The notes beneath the pieces were generated by a model. The model worked only from the letters and a program-made list of their open reading frames with translations. It ran no database searches and was not told where the DNA came from. Both the position numbers and the translations under genes were made by a program. Below, piece by piece: positions 13,000 through 24,060 of a stretch of 64,000 bases of DNA. Positions within the stretch are counted from its first letter, which is position 1; each line of letters starts with the position of its first letter. The stretch is from positions 933,376-997,375 of the forward strand of contig JAYKAV010001256.1 in NCBI GenBank assembly GCA_035582835.1. The letters are read 5' to 3'. The DNA is from Phoebastria nigripes (lineage: Eukaryota; Chordata; Aves; Procellariiformes; Diomedeidae).

Positions 13000-13570
13000 C
13001 CGCACACGGATTCACTTGTAGGCATTGCTGGGACCACCTGTACAAGCCCAAGACCTTTCAAGGGTGTCCCTTTGTCATCCCCGCTGATGGGTTTCAGAGA
13101 AAAGACAATCTCGGTTTAAAGTAGCCTCTGGAATATACTATAAAAACCTTCCACTTAAAAACCAAACTGCATTTGGAACCCAGGCTGCACCTGTGTTTCC
13201 CAGCGCTTACTCTGGGACTTAAAATCCAACGTTTACCTACGTCTTATCGCAGGGGGGGTATGTGTGAGAATCAGCTTCGAGACACCTCATTTCTCGGTCT
13301 GGGGGAAATGGAGGGTAAGACCATTGTGGCGAGGAGCCAAAGGGGATTTAAATTAGACGTTTGTGTTGGCGGGGGAAAATTTCAGCTCTGCAAACACAAG
13401 ACCTGACATTTTTTCCGGCTGCTTTGCACAGCGGCAGGACGGAGCACGCTGGGAAGTGCGCGTGTACCACTTCCCTCTGCTGGAGGCAGCCCAGACTGTT
13501 ACCTGCCTCCCTCCATCCGAGTATATTTCTATAGGTACCAAAAATGCTCCAACTCCTATCGTCCAGCACA
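13000..13570. promoter_or_regulatory. CpG-richer block with CTCF-like motif
   Basis: This interval is visibly richer in CpG than the AT-rich flanks, with CpGs in about 20 places, for example TGCGCATCCGCACACGG and GGAAGTGCGCGTG. At 13467-13485 the plus strand reads CCACTTCCCTCTGCTGGAG. Its reverse complement contains CCAGCAGAGGG, the core of the CTCF consensus, with a mismatch in the following CGC. It is not dense enough to call a CpG island confidently. It could be a distal regulatory element or insulator, but that is inference from sequence composition and one motif. The overlapping open frames (77, 106 and 88 codons) have no recognised domain. Confidence 0.35.
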
Positions 13571-16150
13571 GCAGCGATAATGAAGTGGCTGCNAATCATT
13601 TCAGTAACTTTCATTTATATAAAAATCTTGGTGCTGACTGTGGGGTGGAACAGAACAGCTCTTACAGCACGTGGAAAAAATAGGACTAGAGGAAAGGGAT
13701 GTGTGCTGCAGAGATTGTTTAAGCTGACACATTTCAAAAGGAGCCAGAATACCACAGCCTGGACATGTAACACTTCTTAAATGAAGAATGAACTGTCTGA
13801 TTGCTCACAGCTTTGCACAGCCATGCACATCCCCCCACCACCACCACCACTCTTTGCAGCATCAGTCAGGGAGTGCTTTGAGTTTTTTTAATATACTGAC
13901 GTCCATATAACCATGCACAGATCAGGCTTAGTTTGGGGCTTGTGCAAGATTACAGGTCAAGGGAATGTGGGGGACAGAATAAATTGGTGGAAAGAAGAAG
14001 AATCTGTCTGCAAGCTATTTTCCCTGCTCCCCTCTTGCATCATCTTCAGGCCTTAAAATATCTAGTGTGATACTGTATAACTGATAGCTTTCCCCACCTA
14101 TGCCTCACTTATACATTGTAAACATAAGTGTTTTTATGACCAAGGCCAGCTATAGGCTGTCGAAATGTAGACCCCAGATAAAAATTGATCTTTTTTTCTA
14201 TTTCAAGTATGCAGAACATTTCCTAATATTTAAGGTGTTACATTTCCCCTTAGATAAATACTCATGACCTGCTCCATTAGCCTTGTGGGACCAGACCCAA
14301 CTGGACCTGTAACCCACTGACTGCCACAGGCTTTAAGAATACAGGTAGTGAGAAAGTCCTGGTGAGCCAGGGCTGGCCAGCAGCCTCTGCATCTCCTGTG
14401 GTGGCCTCCTGATACTCTGCCATTCTGCTGGTATCATCCTTGTCATCGCCCTCTCATGAGTGTTCCTGTAAGAGGAGTCATAATCTGGTAGCACTTTACC
14501 ATTAATACATTAGACCCTATAAAGTTTGGGTTTTTTTAAGAGCCAGAGAGCTATTGCAGGGAGACACAAGCCTGTTTCACAACAGGATACACAGTTGGAG
14601 AGGACAGCGCTACATTTATTATGAAGGTATTATCCATTAGAAAATGCAAAAAAAATAAAGTCAAATTTATGTTTTGTGCACAAACCTTTCTCGTTCACCT
14701 ACCAGTTTCCTCAAATAACCTGATTTTGTAAAGGATATGTATTCTCCCTAGCTTTCCTGCAATCTCAGTGGCTGTTGCTAGTCTGTAGACTAGCTGACCA
14801 TGCTACCTCCTCAGTCACATTTAGCCACACCGCCGTGAAACAAGGCTTGCTCTGTGCTTCACATTGAAGCTTCAGTTGTAAATCCAGACTCAGTAAAACA
14901 TCACCAAATACCTCTTTTGTACGAAAAATGGGGAGTGAGGAAATATGGAGAGATTCCGTCATGTCACTACTTATTTATTTATTGTTAAGAGGAGAGGAGT
15001 GGCATTTGCCTCACAAACTGAATGATGACACTGATCTAAACTAGCAGAGATACTTGTTGCAAACAGGAGGAACAAAGCTGGCCAGATTCTTTGCTAAATA
15101 AGAAGCCCAAGAAAGCTGGAAATAAAAAGGAAACAAGTTTTCTGTGCCTTACATGTAGGCACCTACATTGGCATGAGGAGGGTGCTATTGAGGCAAATCT
15201 GTTGATGGTCCCCACTAGCTGTTATTTGGTTTGCATCTCAGAGTTGCCTTGGAGCAAACTGGATCCCTTTCAGGTAGAAGTGAAGGGGAAGATGGGCTTC
15301 AGAAGTCCACTTAACATGTTGCAGCCGCATTTACTCTATGGGACTAGAATACAGCTGGCTCGAAGCAACACACCAGAAAAATTATAATGGGGATGTCAGG
15401 TCTTCAGAATAAACTCCTTCAGTCTACAAACCTGCTCCTGCTATGCTGTACTATGTTGCTCATGTAGCTGTAGCTCAGAAGACCAGAAGTCAAAGTGCTC
15501 TTCTTCACCCAAGTACAAGTATCAAGAAAGCCATGTGATAAAAACCACAATGACAGCCTGAGAGACAAACGAAAGGCGATCCAGCTGAGGTCAGCCCAAG
15601 GCATCCTAGGCTACGTCCGCACTAGCATTTCTACAGAGATTAGAGGGCTAAACTAGTAGGATAGATCTTGTTATGATGATGGAAGAAGACAGCTGAAAGA
15701 GACTAAAACCATGGTATATCAAGATATTCCTAGATATTAAGGCAGAATTCCTCCTGATGATCTATGACACAGACAGGAGTTGACATAGAAAAGCTATTGG
15801 ATGGAAGTGGAAAAATTAGGGAAAGAAGATGAAGATCTATCTAANCACTGTCCCTCCAGTTAAATGCTCTGCACCTGAATTTCAGGAAATCGCTCAATGG
15901 CAGTTGTGCAAAACAGAAAATATGGGTTATTAGCTCACACTTGAAAAGAATGACTAAATTTATCCCACGTACAACTGCACTGAAGCCAAACAAATTACAA
16001 AAATGAGGTTAGTCTGCAGCGACCATTCATGCCTTTGGGATAGATTTAAATCTCATTGGAAGTGTGGAAAATTAGACTTCCACTTATTGTGTCAAATTGA
16101 TGACAACCTCCATAGGCACTTCTTTATTCATATTAAAAAAGAAAAGAAAT
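13571..16150. other. Unique sequence, no gene seen
   Basis: The largest open frame is 98 codons (15091-15387, plus), with no recognisable family and no convincing splice boundaries. No transposon is recognised. A CCACCACCACCACCAC-type run occurs at about 13836-13850. Confidence 0.55.
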
Positions 16151-16275
16151 AAAGAAGAAGGAGAAGAAGGAGAAGAAGGAGAAGAAGAAAAAAAAGAAAA
16201 AGAAGAAGAAAAAGAAGGAAAAGGAAAAGGAAAAGGAAAAAAGGAAAAGGAAAAGGAAAAAAAAAGAGAAAAAGG
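16151..16275. repeat. 125-bp uninterrupted purine tract (GAA/GGAGAA/GGAAAA)
   Basis: Every base on the plus strand from 16151 to 16275 is A or G. It moves from GAAGAAGGA-type units through poly-A-rich GAA to GGAAAA units. Open frames across it (Glu/Lys on plus; Phe/Ser/Leu on minus) are translated repeat and not genes. Confidence 0.95.
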
Positions 16276-17174
16276 TAGCCAGAATGTTCTAAGATGTATA
16301 TTAAAAGGACTGCTCTCTGAATGAATAGGAAACAACAGATTTTCTTCTTTCTTCCTTCTTCCTGATAAAGAAATTCTGATTTTCTTACTTCAAGCAAGGA
16401 AAGATAACTAAATGATAGAGCATACTGATCACAGTACAGGTGCTTTATTTGCAATAGCATTTGGTCCATGTCTGATATCCCTGATTACTTCCCACTGTAT
16501 GCATTAATCTGGCAATGAATGTCCCTGCAGTTCAGGTATGGTACTGGAAATGGCACTAACATTTAAATCTCTCTNACTTTTAAAATGGTTTCCATCCTAT
16601 TTTCCAAGCATTCCCTGTCATTACTACTCTCCCTTGACCAGGAAAACTAACAGGCATATAAATAAAATCAGAAAGGGAATACAGTTCAATGGTGACTTCC
16701 CTTGCAAAGGGAATGAAAAAGAAAATACTCTTCCCTCTCATTAGAGAGACTGCCTGCAACAGGGTGAGCCTGACCAGGGACAGTGATGGAGGGAGAGACC
16801 TGAAGCAAAGTAAGAACTGGACCAGGAGCTTCTCAGGGATTGTCACATTTGGCTGAGGACAGAGAGGTTTGGCAGGGCTACAACCAGTCCATCATCCTGC
16901 TGGAGAAAGAAAGAGGCTGTGAGGCTGCTTGGGGAGGAAACATTGACCTTAATTTTGTTTTCCAAAGATGCTATTCCTTCCTTAAGTTGATTTGAAAAGA
17001 AAAGAAAATTTAAAAAAACTAAAAAGACACAATGTTTTTTGTAGAAGTGAAATACAAAATAATATAGTATATGTTTACCAACAAATGGAAACTATTTTGG
17101 TCCGTATATGTTAATGCACAGCAGGGGTGCAGCCAGAGAGGTACTGTAGCCTCCATGGCCCCCAAGATGAGTCA

Positions 17175-17350
17175 CGATGCTCACAGGGGTCTGAACAGAG
17201 GATGTCACAGTGAAGTTTCAGTCCTTAGACAAGGTACTTCTGAACCTCAGTTTCCCTCACCCAGAAAAGTTAAATATTACATACTTTCTGAACCTTTCAT
17301 AGTTCTTTGATATCCTCTGCTAGAAAGAAGGTTAATTCTGCTAAAATATT
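17175..17350 (+). mobile_element. MIR-like SINE relic (+)
   Basis: TTAGACAAGGTACTTCTGAA is followed by CCTCAGTTTCCCTCACCCAG. These are degenerate counterparts of the MIR words GGGCAAGTCACTTAAC and CCTCAGTTTCCCCATCTG, in the right order and spacing. The 3' part is too diverged to follow. Confidence 0.6.
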
Positions 17351-17924
17351 TAATACCAAATATTTTCCCATCCACAGGAAAAAAGAGTTTTCAGAAGAGC
17401 TGCAGCATTTGACCATCAGCTTTGTAAAGCTCTATCAGACCTGCAAACTGCAATAAATATTGTGGAGCTAAATATGACTTCACCATTCTTGTGGATTTTG
17501 GCTTTACCTAGTAAGATGCTTAAGGGTCTCTCCAGAGGTGTCCCTGCTCAGGACCGGGCTTTTCCTGCAGCTTTTTTCTATTCATCTGTGTCTTGTGCTT
17601 TGCTCTGTACAAATGTTTGCAACGATTTGTAAGCAATCTATGCTGAGGTAGGCCCAGCTGAGAATTATTATTACAGTCACACAGCTTTATGCATTGACAG
17701 AAGATAAAATACACCCATCTCCTTAATACTATACATACACTTTCCCTATATATAGTATTAAACTGTCCTTACTGACATTCTAACCATAGGATCAGTAGCT
17801 TGCATTTATATTTATACCTTTTTTTCCTTTAGACCTACCACAGTAGTGTTCAAACTGAATCAAGATAGCTTTGTTTAGTTTTGTTCCAGACTATATAGTT
17901 TCTAACATTGCAGGGACACTGCGG

Positions 17925-18090
17925 TTCAGAGCATAACCCTTCAGACCAGGAGTCTGGACAACTGCTACTGAGCAACTGCGCACTCAAGTCTTCTTAACTT
18001 CTTTGTAAACTGAGGAGAGCAGTGATTTGTAAAACTGCCTTGAGGTCTGTGTCAGGTAGATGCCACGTGTGACTATAAATATAATTTAGG
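17925..18090 (+). mobile_element. Possible MIR-like SINE relic (+)
   Basis: An initial part resembling the box-B side of a tRNA-related SINE is followed by a short T/A segment. Then comes AAAACTGCCTTGAGGTCTGTG and CTATAAATATAAT, resembling the 3' portion (AAAGCACTTTGAGATCT... GCTATATAA) of sauropsid MIR copies. The match is weak and several gaps are needed. Confidence 0.45.
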
Positions 18091-18952
18091 CAGCAAAAGG
18101 GGCTGGAGCCAAGCTCTTTCAGAAGCACATTTTTAAACTAAGGATGCTGAAAATCTCAGGCTCCCTATCTAATCTAGAATGCTTTCGAAGCTTGCCAAAT
18201 CATTCGCGTTGAATTCAGTGGGACAATTCAAGAAGGAAGGGACTACTGTCAAGAAGGCAGGTGGCCNTGATCAAGCTCTCTTTGGCCACTAAAATCAGGA
18301 GGATCGATATTAAGTATTATATCAAAGTTAAGTTTGTTAGAAGACTGCAGTCTTCATCTAGCAGAGATCTAGAACTTCAACAAGGATTTTGGGCCAGTAT
18401 TAAAATTAAGAGTAAATATGTTTTCCTACACAGAAAAACAGTCCAGTAATTTTTCTTTCTCTCCGTCACCACTCATTTCTGGTTGAAAAGTCCATAATAA
18501 ACAGTAGCTGCAGCAGCTCTGCTAAGATTTCTAAAGCAAAGTCACTGCAGCCCATTGTGAAATCTATTCCCCATTCTTAAGGTTCAGTGACCGGTGGGTC
18601 AGTGCTGTTAACATGAATTTCTACACTGATGCAGCCATAGTGTTAAATGACAAGGATGACAGTATTGCTAATTTATGCAGGCACTGAAAAGAGAGCTAAC
18701 CCATAACTTTGTTATGTTTTCAGGGCTTGACTTTTGTTCTAAATGTCAACAGGGCGTGCAAATGCCACGCAAGTCTCCCTTAGGACTTTGCTCAAGTTCA
18801 TATGCAGATATTTCTGAGGATGCCTTGGATTCATGAACTTAAGAAACCCAGCTTAAATATAGGAAGGGAAAAACAACCTTGGTAGATAATGTAAAAATAC
18901 TGTATAAACTCCTGAGGATTCCTACGTCTTTGTACTTATATGTGCATGCATA

Positions 18953-18997
18953 TGTACACACACACACACACAGACACAGACATACATATACACACAT
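18953..18997. repeat. (CA)n microsatellite
   Basis: About nine CA units, then interrupted CA/TA-rich sequence to about 18997. Confidence 0.9.
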
Positions 18998-19869
18998 GTA
19001 TACTATGCACACAGGATTTCAAGATAAACTCATTGGCCAATTTTAAACAGTTCTAAAAAATAAAGTATAATTTTCCAATTTGCCTCCTTGGATTATATTT
19101 CCAGCTGATTTACCTGGTTTTCCCCATTTCCCTTTTAATTAAAAATTAAAATAAAAGTAGATGTTGAAAACTTGTTAGAATGATAGTCCTGGAAGTTGTC
19201 TCTTCAAAAGAAATAGTATATAAGCAGTGAGAGAGGAAACTCCTCCAGACTACTCCAACAGTACACCTCAGCCTTTTTCTGCATGGAAATGCTTATAGAT
19301 GTGAAAGACCTGATGACACAAAAGTTCCTATGTAGATCCCTCTGGGGCATGGCAGTGCTGAATTGCTTGGCAGGGCTGAATGGAAAAAAATCTGTGCAAA
19401 AAGCTGCCCTTGCACTTGCTCATGCAAATAGAGGGCTTGTGTAGAACTTCACTGTGTGAAGATCTGGAAGGCAGAGCCTGTTCTTGACCAAGATATAGGG
19501 TATTTTAGAAGTTATTGTTTCCTGAATGTGTGGAGGTTGTAGAAAGTTTTGAAGAAGAGAGATTCTTGAAAGAGGACCTCTCTGAAGGTCTCTGTTTTTT
19601 TGGTAGCATTTTCCGATGGATTTCCTTGGTAGGGAAAGTCTGGGAAAAATTGAGTGAAAGGGTAAAATAAGCTGGGAAATAGTAGAAATAGTCTAAGAAT
19701 CAGGCAAACATAAGGATGAAGAACCTTAAAGAGATGAGAAGGTCTGTGAACTTCATAGGAAGAGACATCTGGAGCACTAGAAGCATTGTGCCTCTTATGA
19801 AACCACAGGGTATTTGGCAGGCTACCAAAAAAAAAAAAAAGAGTTTTAGTGGAAGGCTAAAGGGTGCTA

Positions 19870-20427
19870 AAGTGCCTCTGCTCTCATAAGATCCCACCTG
19901 GAATACTGTGTCCAGCTCTGGGGGCTGCAACATAATAAAGACATGGACCTGTTGGAGCGGGTCCAGAGAAGGGACACGAAAATAGTCAGAGGGCTGGAAC
20001 ACCTCTCCTATGAAGAAAGGTTGAGCGAGTTGGGGTTGTTCAGCCTGGAGAAGAGAAGGCTCCAGGGAGATCTTATTGCAGCCTTTCAGTACTTAAAGGG
20101 GGCTTATAAGAAGGATGGAGAGAGACATTTTAGCAGGGCCTGTAGTGATAGGATAAGTGGGAATGGTTTTAAGCTAAAAGAAGGTAGATTTAGATTGGAC
20201 ATTAGGAAGAAATTTTTCACAGTGATGTGGGTGGTGAGACATTGGAACAGGTTGCCCAGAGAAGTTGTGGATGCCCCATCCCTGGAAGTGTCCAAAGTCA
20301 GGTTGGATGGGGCTCTGAGCAACCGGATCTAGTTGAAGATGTCTGTGCCCACAGCAGGGGCGCTGGACTAGATGATCTTTGAAGTTCCCTTCCAACCCAA
20401 ACCATTCTATGATTCTATGATTCTATA
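19870..20427 (+). mobile_element. CR1 LINE, 5'-truncated, with 3' octamer tail
   Basis: This is a 3' fragment of a chicken-repeat-1 non-LTR retrotransposon. It begins in the reverse-transcriptase region (TAAGATCCCACCTGGAATAC) and runs through the end of ORF2 and the short 3' UTR, with TAGATGATCTTTGAAGTTCC and CCAACCCAAACC. It stops in two to three copies of ATTCTATG at 20404-20427, the CR1 3' hallmark. The orientation is plus. The 5' truncation is typical of target-primed reverse transcription. It belongs to the same subfamily as the copy at 50330-51000 but is more diverged, and its 5' joint near 19860 is not sharp. Confidence 0.95.
19943..20332 (+). pseudogene. CR1 ORF2 C-terminal remnant
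   Basis: An open frame of about 129 residues encodes the C-terminal end of CR1 ORF2p. Diagnostic strings are LLERVQRR near its start, [20 protein letters not shown] at about residues 24-43, [15 protein letters not shown] next, and [19 protein letters not shown] followed by [16 protein letters not shown]. The endonuclease domain and the reverse-transcriptase catalytic motif lie upstream in intact CR1 and are absent. The element is therefore dead. The ATG at 19943 is an internal Met of ORF2 and not a real initiation site. Confidence 0.93.
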
Positions 20428-21024
20428 AAAGATTTAGGGCACGACCTGGGCAGTAGCAGTTCTTCTTTTGGAACGGAATACAGTACTTCTCTTCCAGGCT
20501 AAATTCTGGTTTCCCTTCATTTCCATTACACCAAAACTTTGCAAGTTGCCCAGGTCTCCAACGTACTGGAACGTTCAAGACATAAAAATATTCCACTGAT
20601 TCCTGTTGAATTTGAATCATAAAACTTTCCTTTTCCCCCATGCATAGGTAGTAGAGTCATTGTTTCTCTGTCACTTCTCTCCTATTACTTCACTCTTGTC
20701 ATTGGAAATTATATGGATCAGGCACCTTGCTTCATAGAAAACAAGCAGGTTACCAGCATTTAGGAATCTGCTAGTCTGTCTGTTTGACAGTGTAAAATAA
20801 TTTACACCTACACCCACCTCTTCACATAGGTAGCAAGTTGGTTGATTTACTTCATTAAGGAAAAAAAAAAGGAAATGTGTTTTGGCCAAACCCCGATTCC
20901 TAATACTAGGAGTCATCTTTGTCCCAGAAATAAACATTTATGCAGTGCATGAGTAGCAGTCAATTACATGTCATTAGGCTAAACAAGCACGGAGTGCATA
21001 TTTTGGAGGACAGTTTCCTCACAT

Positions 21025-22147
21025 TGTCAAAGTGAAACCGAGGATGGACAGATAACATTTGTACTACTGTCTTTCTCCCTCTGTGAAGGATGCACTCGAC
21101 CCCTTAACCAAACTAGCAGTAGTTTGGTACAGGCTCCAAAGGAGGCAAAGTCCTGAGCCGTAGCCGGGCCAAGAACTCCTCTAGTTTCAATCTGTTCTCT
21201 GAAAACCCACAAAGGAGCCGAGTGGCACGGAGAGCATCGATGCATATGAGCTTGGAACACCGATCACGCGATTGACACATGAATAGCGGGTGGCTTTTCC
21301 AAGACTCATTTATCAAGGAACAAAGAAAGTTGTGGGTACAAGGAGCCTCATGCATAGCTTTCCCACCACATGTAATTTGACTATGAGCCAACCACTTTAT
21401 TCCATAAATGTGACAGCCTAAGTGAGCCTTCTTTGAGCTCTTCTTGCTAGGCAGCGTGGCTGCATGGCGGTGATCTCTCCTTCAGCTGGGACGCCTCTCA
21501 AGGTTGCTCCTCGAGGCAGAAGGACCTTTTACCAGCGGCAGATCTTTGTATAAGTCCAATTTGAGCTCTCCCTGAATTGCAGCTGGACTGCACGTCAGGT
21601 GACTCTTCCCCTGAGCAGGGAGGCCTCTCAAGATTTGAGATTCCTTACCTGAGACTAACAGATCCTTCCTTGCCCAAGGCGGAGAGATCCCTTACTCGTG
21701 ACAGATCTTCGGTAAGTGACCGATAGCATGCTGAATTAATATTAATGAAACATTACTAATCCATGTAGCTATTAAATATTAATTACTATAAACTTTGTGT
21801 AGATAATTCCATTAGACATAAACCATTGTCCAAGTCTAAGACTAAGATTGGACCTAGCCGCACCTAAGCTCCATCAGGAATTTAGAAAGCAAGGGGGTCC
21901 ACTCCGAACCTCGTGACTCAGCAGGAGGGTCTTCCTTACCCTTTTCGTCTCTGGTCTCTGTGTGAATTATTCTGACTCGATTCTAACTCAGTTTTCCTTT
22001 GTATGTTTCTTCCATGCAGTAATTACTAGAGTGAACCTTGCCATCGAACTTTGTTGAGTTGCACTTTTACAACATCATATTAAAACTACTTTTGCTAATA
22101 CTTTTCACGGTGATTCTTTAAGCGATCTAAATCACTCATTNGCAACA
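21025..22147 (+). mobile_element. Endogenous retrovirus LTR (class III/ERVL-like), plus strand
   Basis: A CpG-richer block about 1.1 kb long with LTR traits. The proposed left end is TGTCAAAGTG at 21025 and the right end is GGCAACA at 22147, giving TG...CA termini. A TATAAA lies at 21787 and an ATTAAA polyadenylation-type signal at 22079-22084. The strongest evidence is what follows: three bases after the right end is a primer-binding-site-like sequence (22151-22168). The left boundary is uncertain. TGTGACAGCC at 21409 is an alternative start, giving a 739-bp LTR, with the upstream part then being something else. No gag, pol or env similarity is visible on either side, so this is an isolated LTR with a stub of internal sequence. 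Confidence 0.72.
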
Positions 22148-22150
22148 AAT

Positions 22151-22168
22151 TGGCATAGTCAGCAGGAT
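22151..22168 (+). other. tRNA-Ser-type primer-binding site of the LTR element
   Basis: TGGCATAGTCAGCAGGAT directly follows the LTR end after a 3-base spacer. It is complementary, with about two mismatches, to the 3' end of eukaryotic tRNA-Ser (acceptor plus T arm, ending GACTACG-CCA). In retroviruses this marks where minus-strand DNA synthesis is primed, so the LTR to its left is in the 5'-LTR position. No internal coding region follows. Confidence 0.72.
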
Positions 22169-23750
22169 CCTAAATCAGGATTTGCGACACCCTCCCCTTC
22201 CTCTTTACTTAGAGGTGTGCAAAAGATAAGGTTATCTTGGACTTACGCCTGCATCTGAACTTGGAATAGAGATGTGTCTGAACAAAGCATAGGAGACCCA
22301 GATTTTCATAGATGTTGAGATTTTTCAAATTCAATTTAATCTGTGATATCTGACCCTCATAGCAAACTTCCTAGTAGCTCAGTTGATTTGGCAGTTTTCA
22401 CTTGTCATCACCTCTCTGCCAGACTGGGTATATGACTGTTATACACATTAAGAAATCAGTTATACATTCTTGTAATAATAATTAAAAAAAAAAAAAAAAT
22501 GAGACCACACACACAAAAAAATCCTTTTCCAATTGTGATCTTGGACATAAAACATCATTTATGTTCATAAAAACTAAGCCTTAGCATCCAACCACCACCA
22601 CCATCACCATCTAGCTTCATCTCTTCTACTGTTCAGCTTTCATGCCAAACACTTCTTATTCCCTTATCATAAAGTAGCGAGCGTGTAGACTTATTTGAAG
22701 CCAACATCAATGCTGGTGGCTGTACGGTGGTTTTGGCACCGTACAGAGGGAGGTACGGAGTTATAAAGCTGCTGGCAATTACCTTTCCTTACTGACTGAA
22801 CATCACTTGAACATGTGATATGCATTGCAGCATGCAGAATGTTTGACATCCCAAATCTTTCCTTGTCAAAGCAGGAGCAGTACCTGATCCCACGGCTGCA
22901 ATGGCTTCATTCCTTGAAAAACTGCTAGCAGCTATTGTGTTTTTCAGATTTATTCTATAACAGGGTTTCAAAGTTGTCTGTTGAACATCAGTATTAAAGA
23001 TGAAACTGATTTTATTCCTATCTTCTGGGGTTTTGAGTTAAATATACATTTTTGAAATGTCTTTCTGAGGCTTCCCTTACTAATGAGTGTTTTCAGAAAT
23101 AAATATTGGGTGTCACAAAAAAAAAAATTGTTTCACATTTCTGTTTCATTTCCTGTCATTTTGTAACCTCTTTTGAAATCAGCCAGTCAAGATAGTAAAC
23201 AGATGTTCTAACAATAATTAACAAGTATTTCTGCAAGTAGGGGAAGTAACAGTGCCTGCAAAACTACAGGTTTCTGTTCTACTCTATCTACAACCCCCCT
23301 CCACCACCGCCTCATTTTTTTTCTTTCCTTTCTGACTTCCCTATGATCTCAGCTCCCACTTGCAAAGCCTGCAGATATCCTGTAGATAATCATTTCCCCT
23401 CAGCACCCTCCGTGTCTCCAGGCTCTCTTCTAAGTCAAGCAATTACCAGCTGGCAAAAGGCACCACATGCTGTGGCTGCTTCCAAAATATACATGTGATA
23501 ACTGGCTGGTCACTACATATAGGCTGATTGTGCGGTGTCAGACCAAGCAGAAAAAAGTCCTATCACAGCCTTTCTAAGCTGAGGTTTGCTCCCAGATTTG
23601 GAGGGTATTAATTTCAGTCTTTTCCTCCTACCCTCCTGTTAATTTTCATGAAACTTATCAGTACCTCATTATATTTTCTTGGAGACTTCTAGCCCTTGTC
23701 CAACATGATTAATTCAACAATGATTTCAGTTTTTAGTAAGGGTACTGATA
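22169..23750. other. Possible short ERV leader, then unique sequence
   Basis: The first few dozen bases after the primer-binding site (to about 22200) may be retroviral leader. After that I see nothing retroviral. A poly-A run lies at 22484-22499 and another A-run at 23119-23129. No gene or other repeat is recognised. Confidence 0.5.
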
Positions 23751-24060
23751 AACAGATGGACAGACAGAACAACTGCATAAGGCTTCAGGAACCCAGAGTA
23801 AAAATTAGACTGTCACGAAGCTTGTACTCTAAGGAGCTCAGGAGACTTGATATCTATTCATGAATTCTACTTCATGACATCACCTCATCAGAGAGATAAA
23901 TATTATTGTCCTTAATTTGTAAATGGGTCAACAGAGGCATGAAGAGGTTAAGAGTCTTCTCAAGGTCCAAGACCAAGTCTCTGGCAGGACCAGGGATATT
24001 TTTTTGACTGGCCTGTACCATAACCTCAAAGCCACTCTACTTAATTGGGTCTTTATTAAA
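23750..24060 (-). mobile_element. MIR/CORE-SINE relic (-)
   Basis: On the plus strand the reverse complement of MIR can be followed. AAGCTTGTACTCTAAGGAGC corresponds to the AGAGCTTACA.TCTAA part of sauropsid copies. TATTATTGTCCTTAATTTG then GTCAACAGAGGCATGAAGAG is next, corresponding to TATTATCCCCATTTTACAG and GAAACTGAGGCACAGAGAG. GTTAAGAGTCTTCTCAAGGTC follows, corresponding to GTTAAGTGACTTGCCCAAGGTC. The end near 24060 is approximate. Confidence 0.78.

Noticed and set aside
16084..16469. Glu/Lys-rich (+) and Phe/Ser/Leu-rich (-) open frames
   Set aside because: Translation of the pure purine tract and its complement. No coding complexity.
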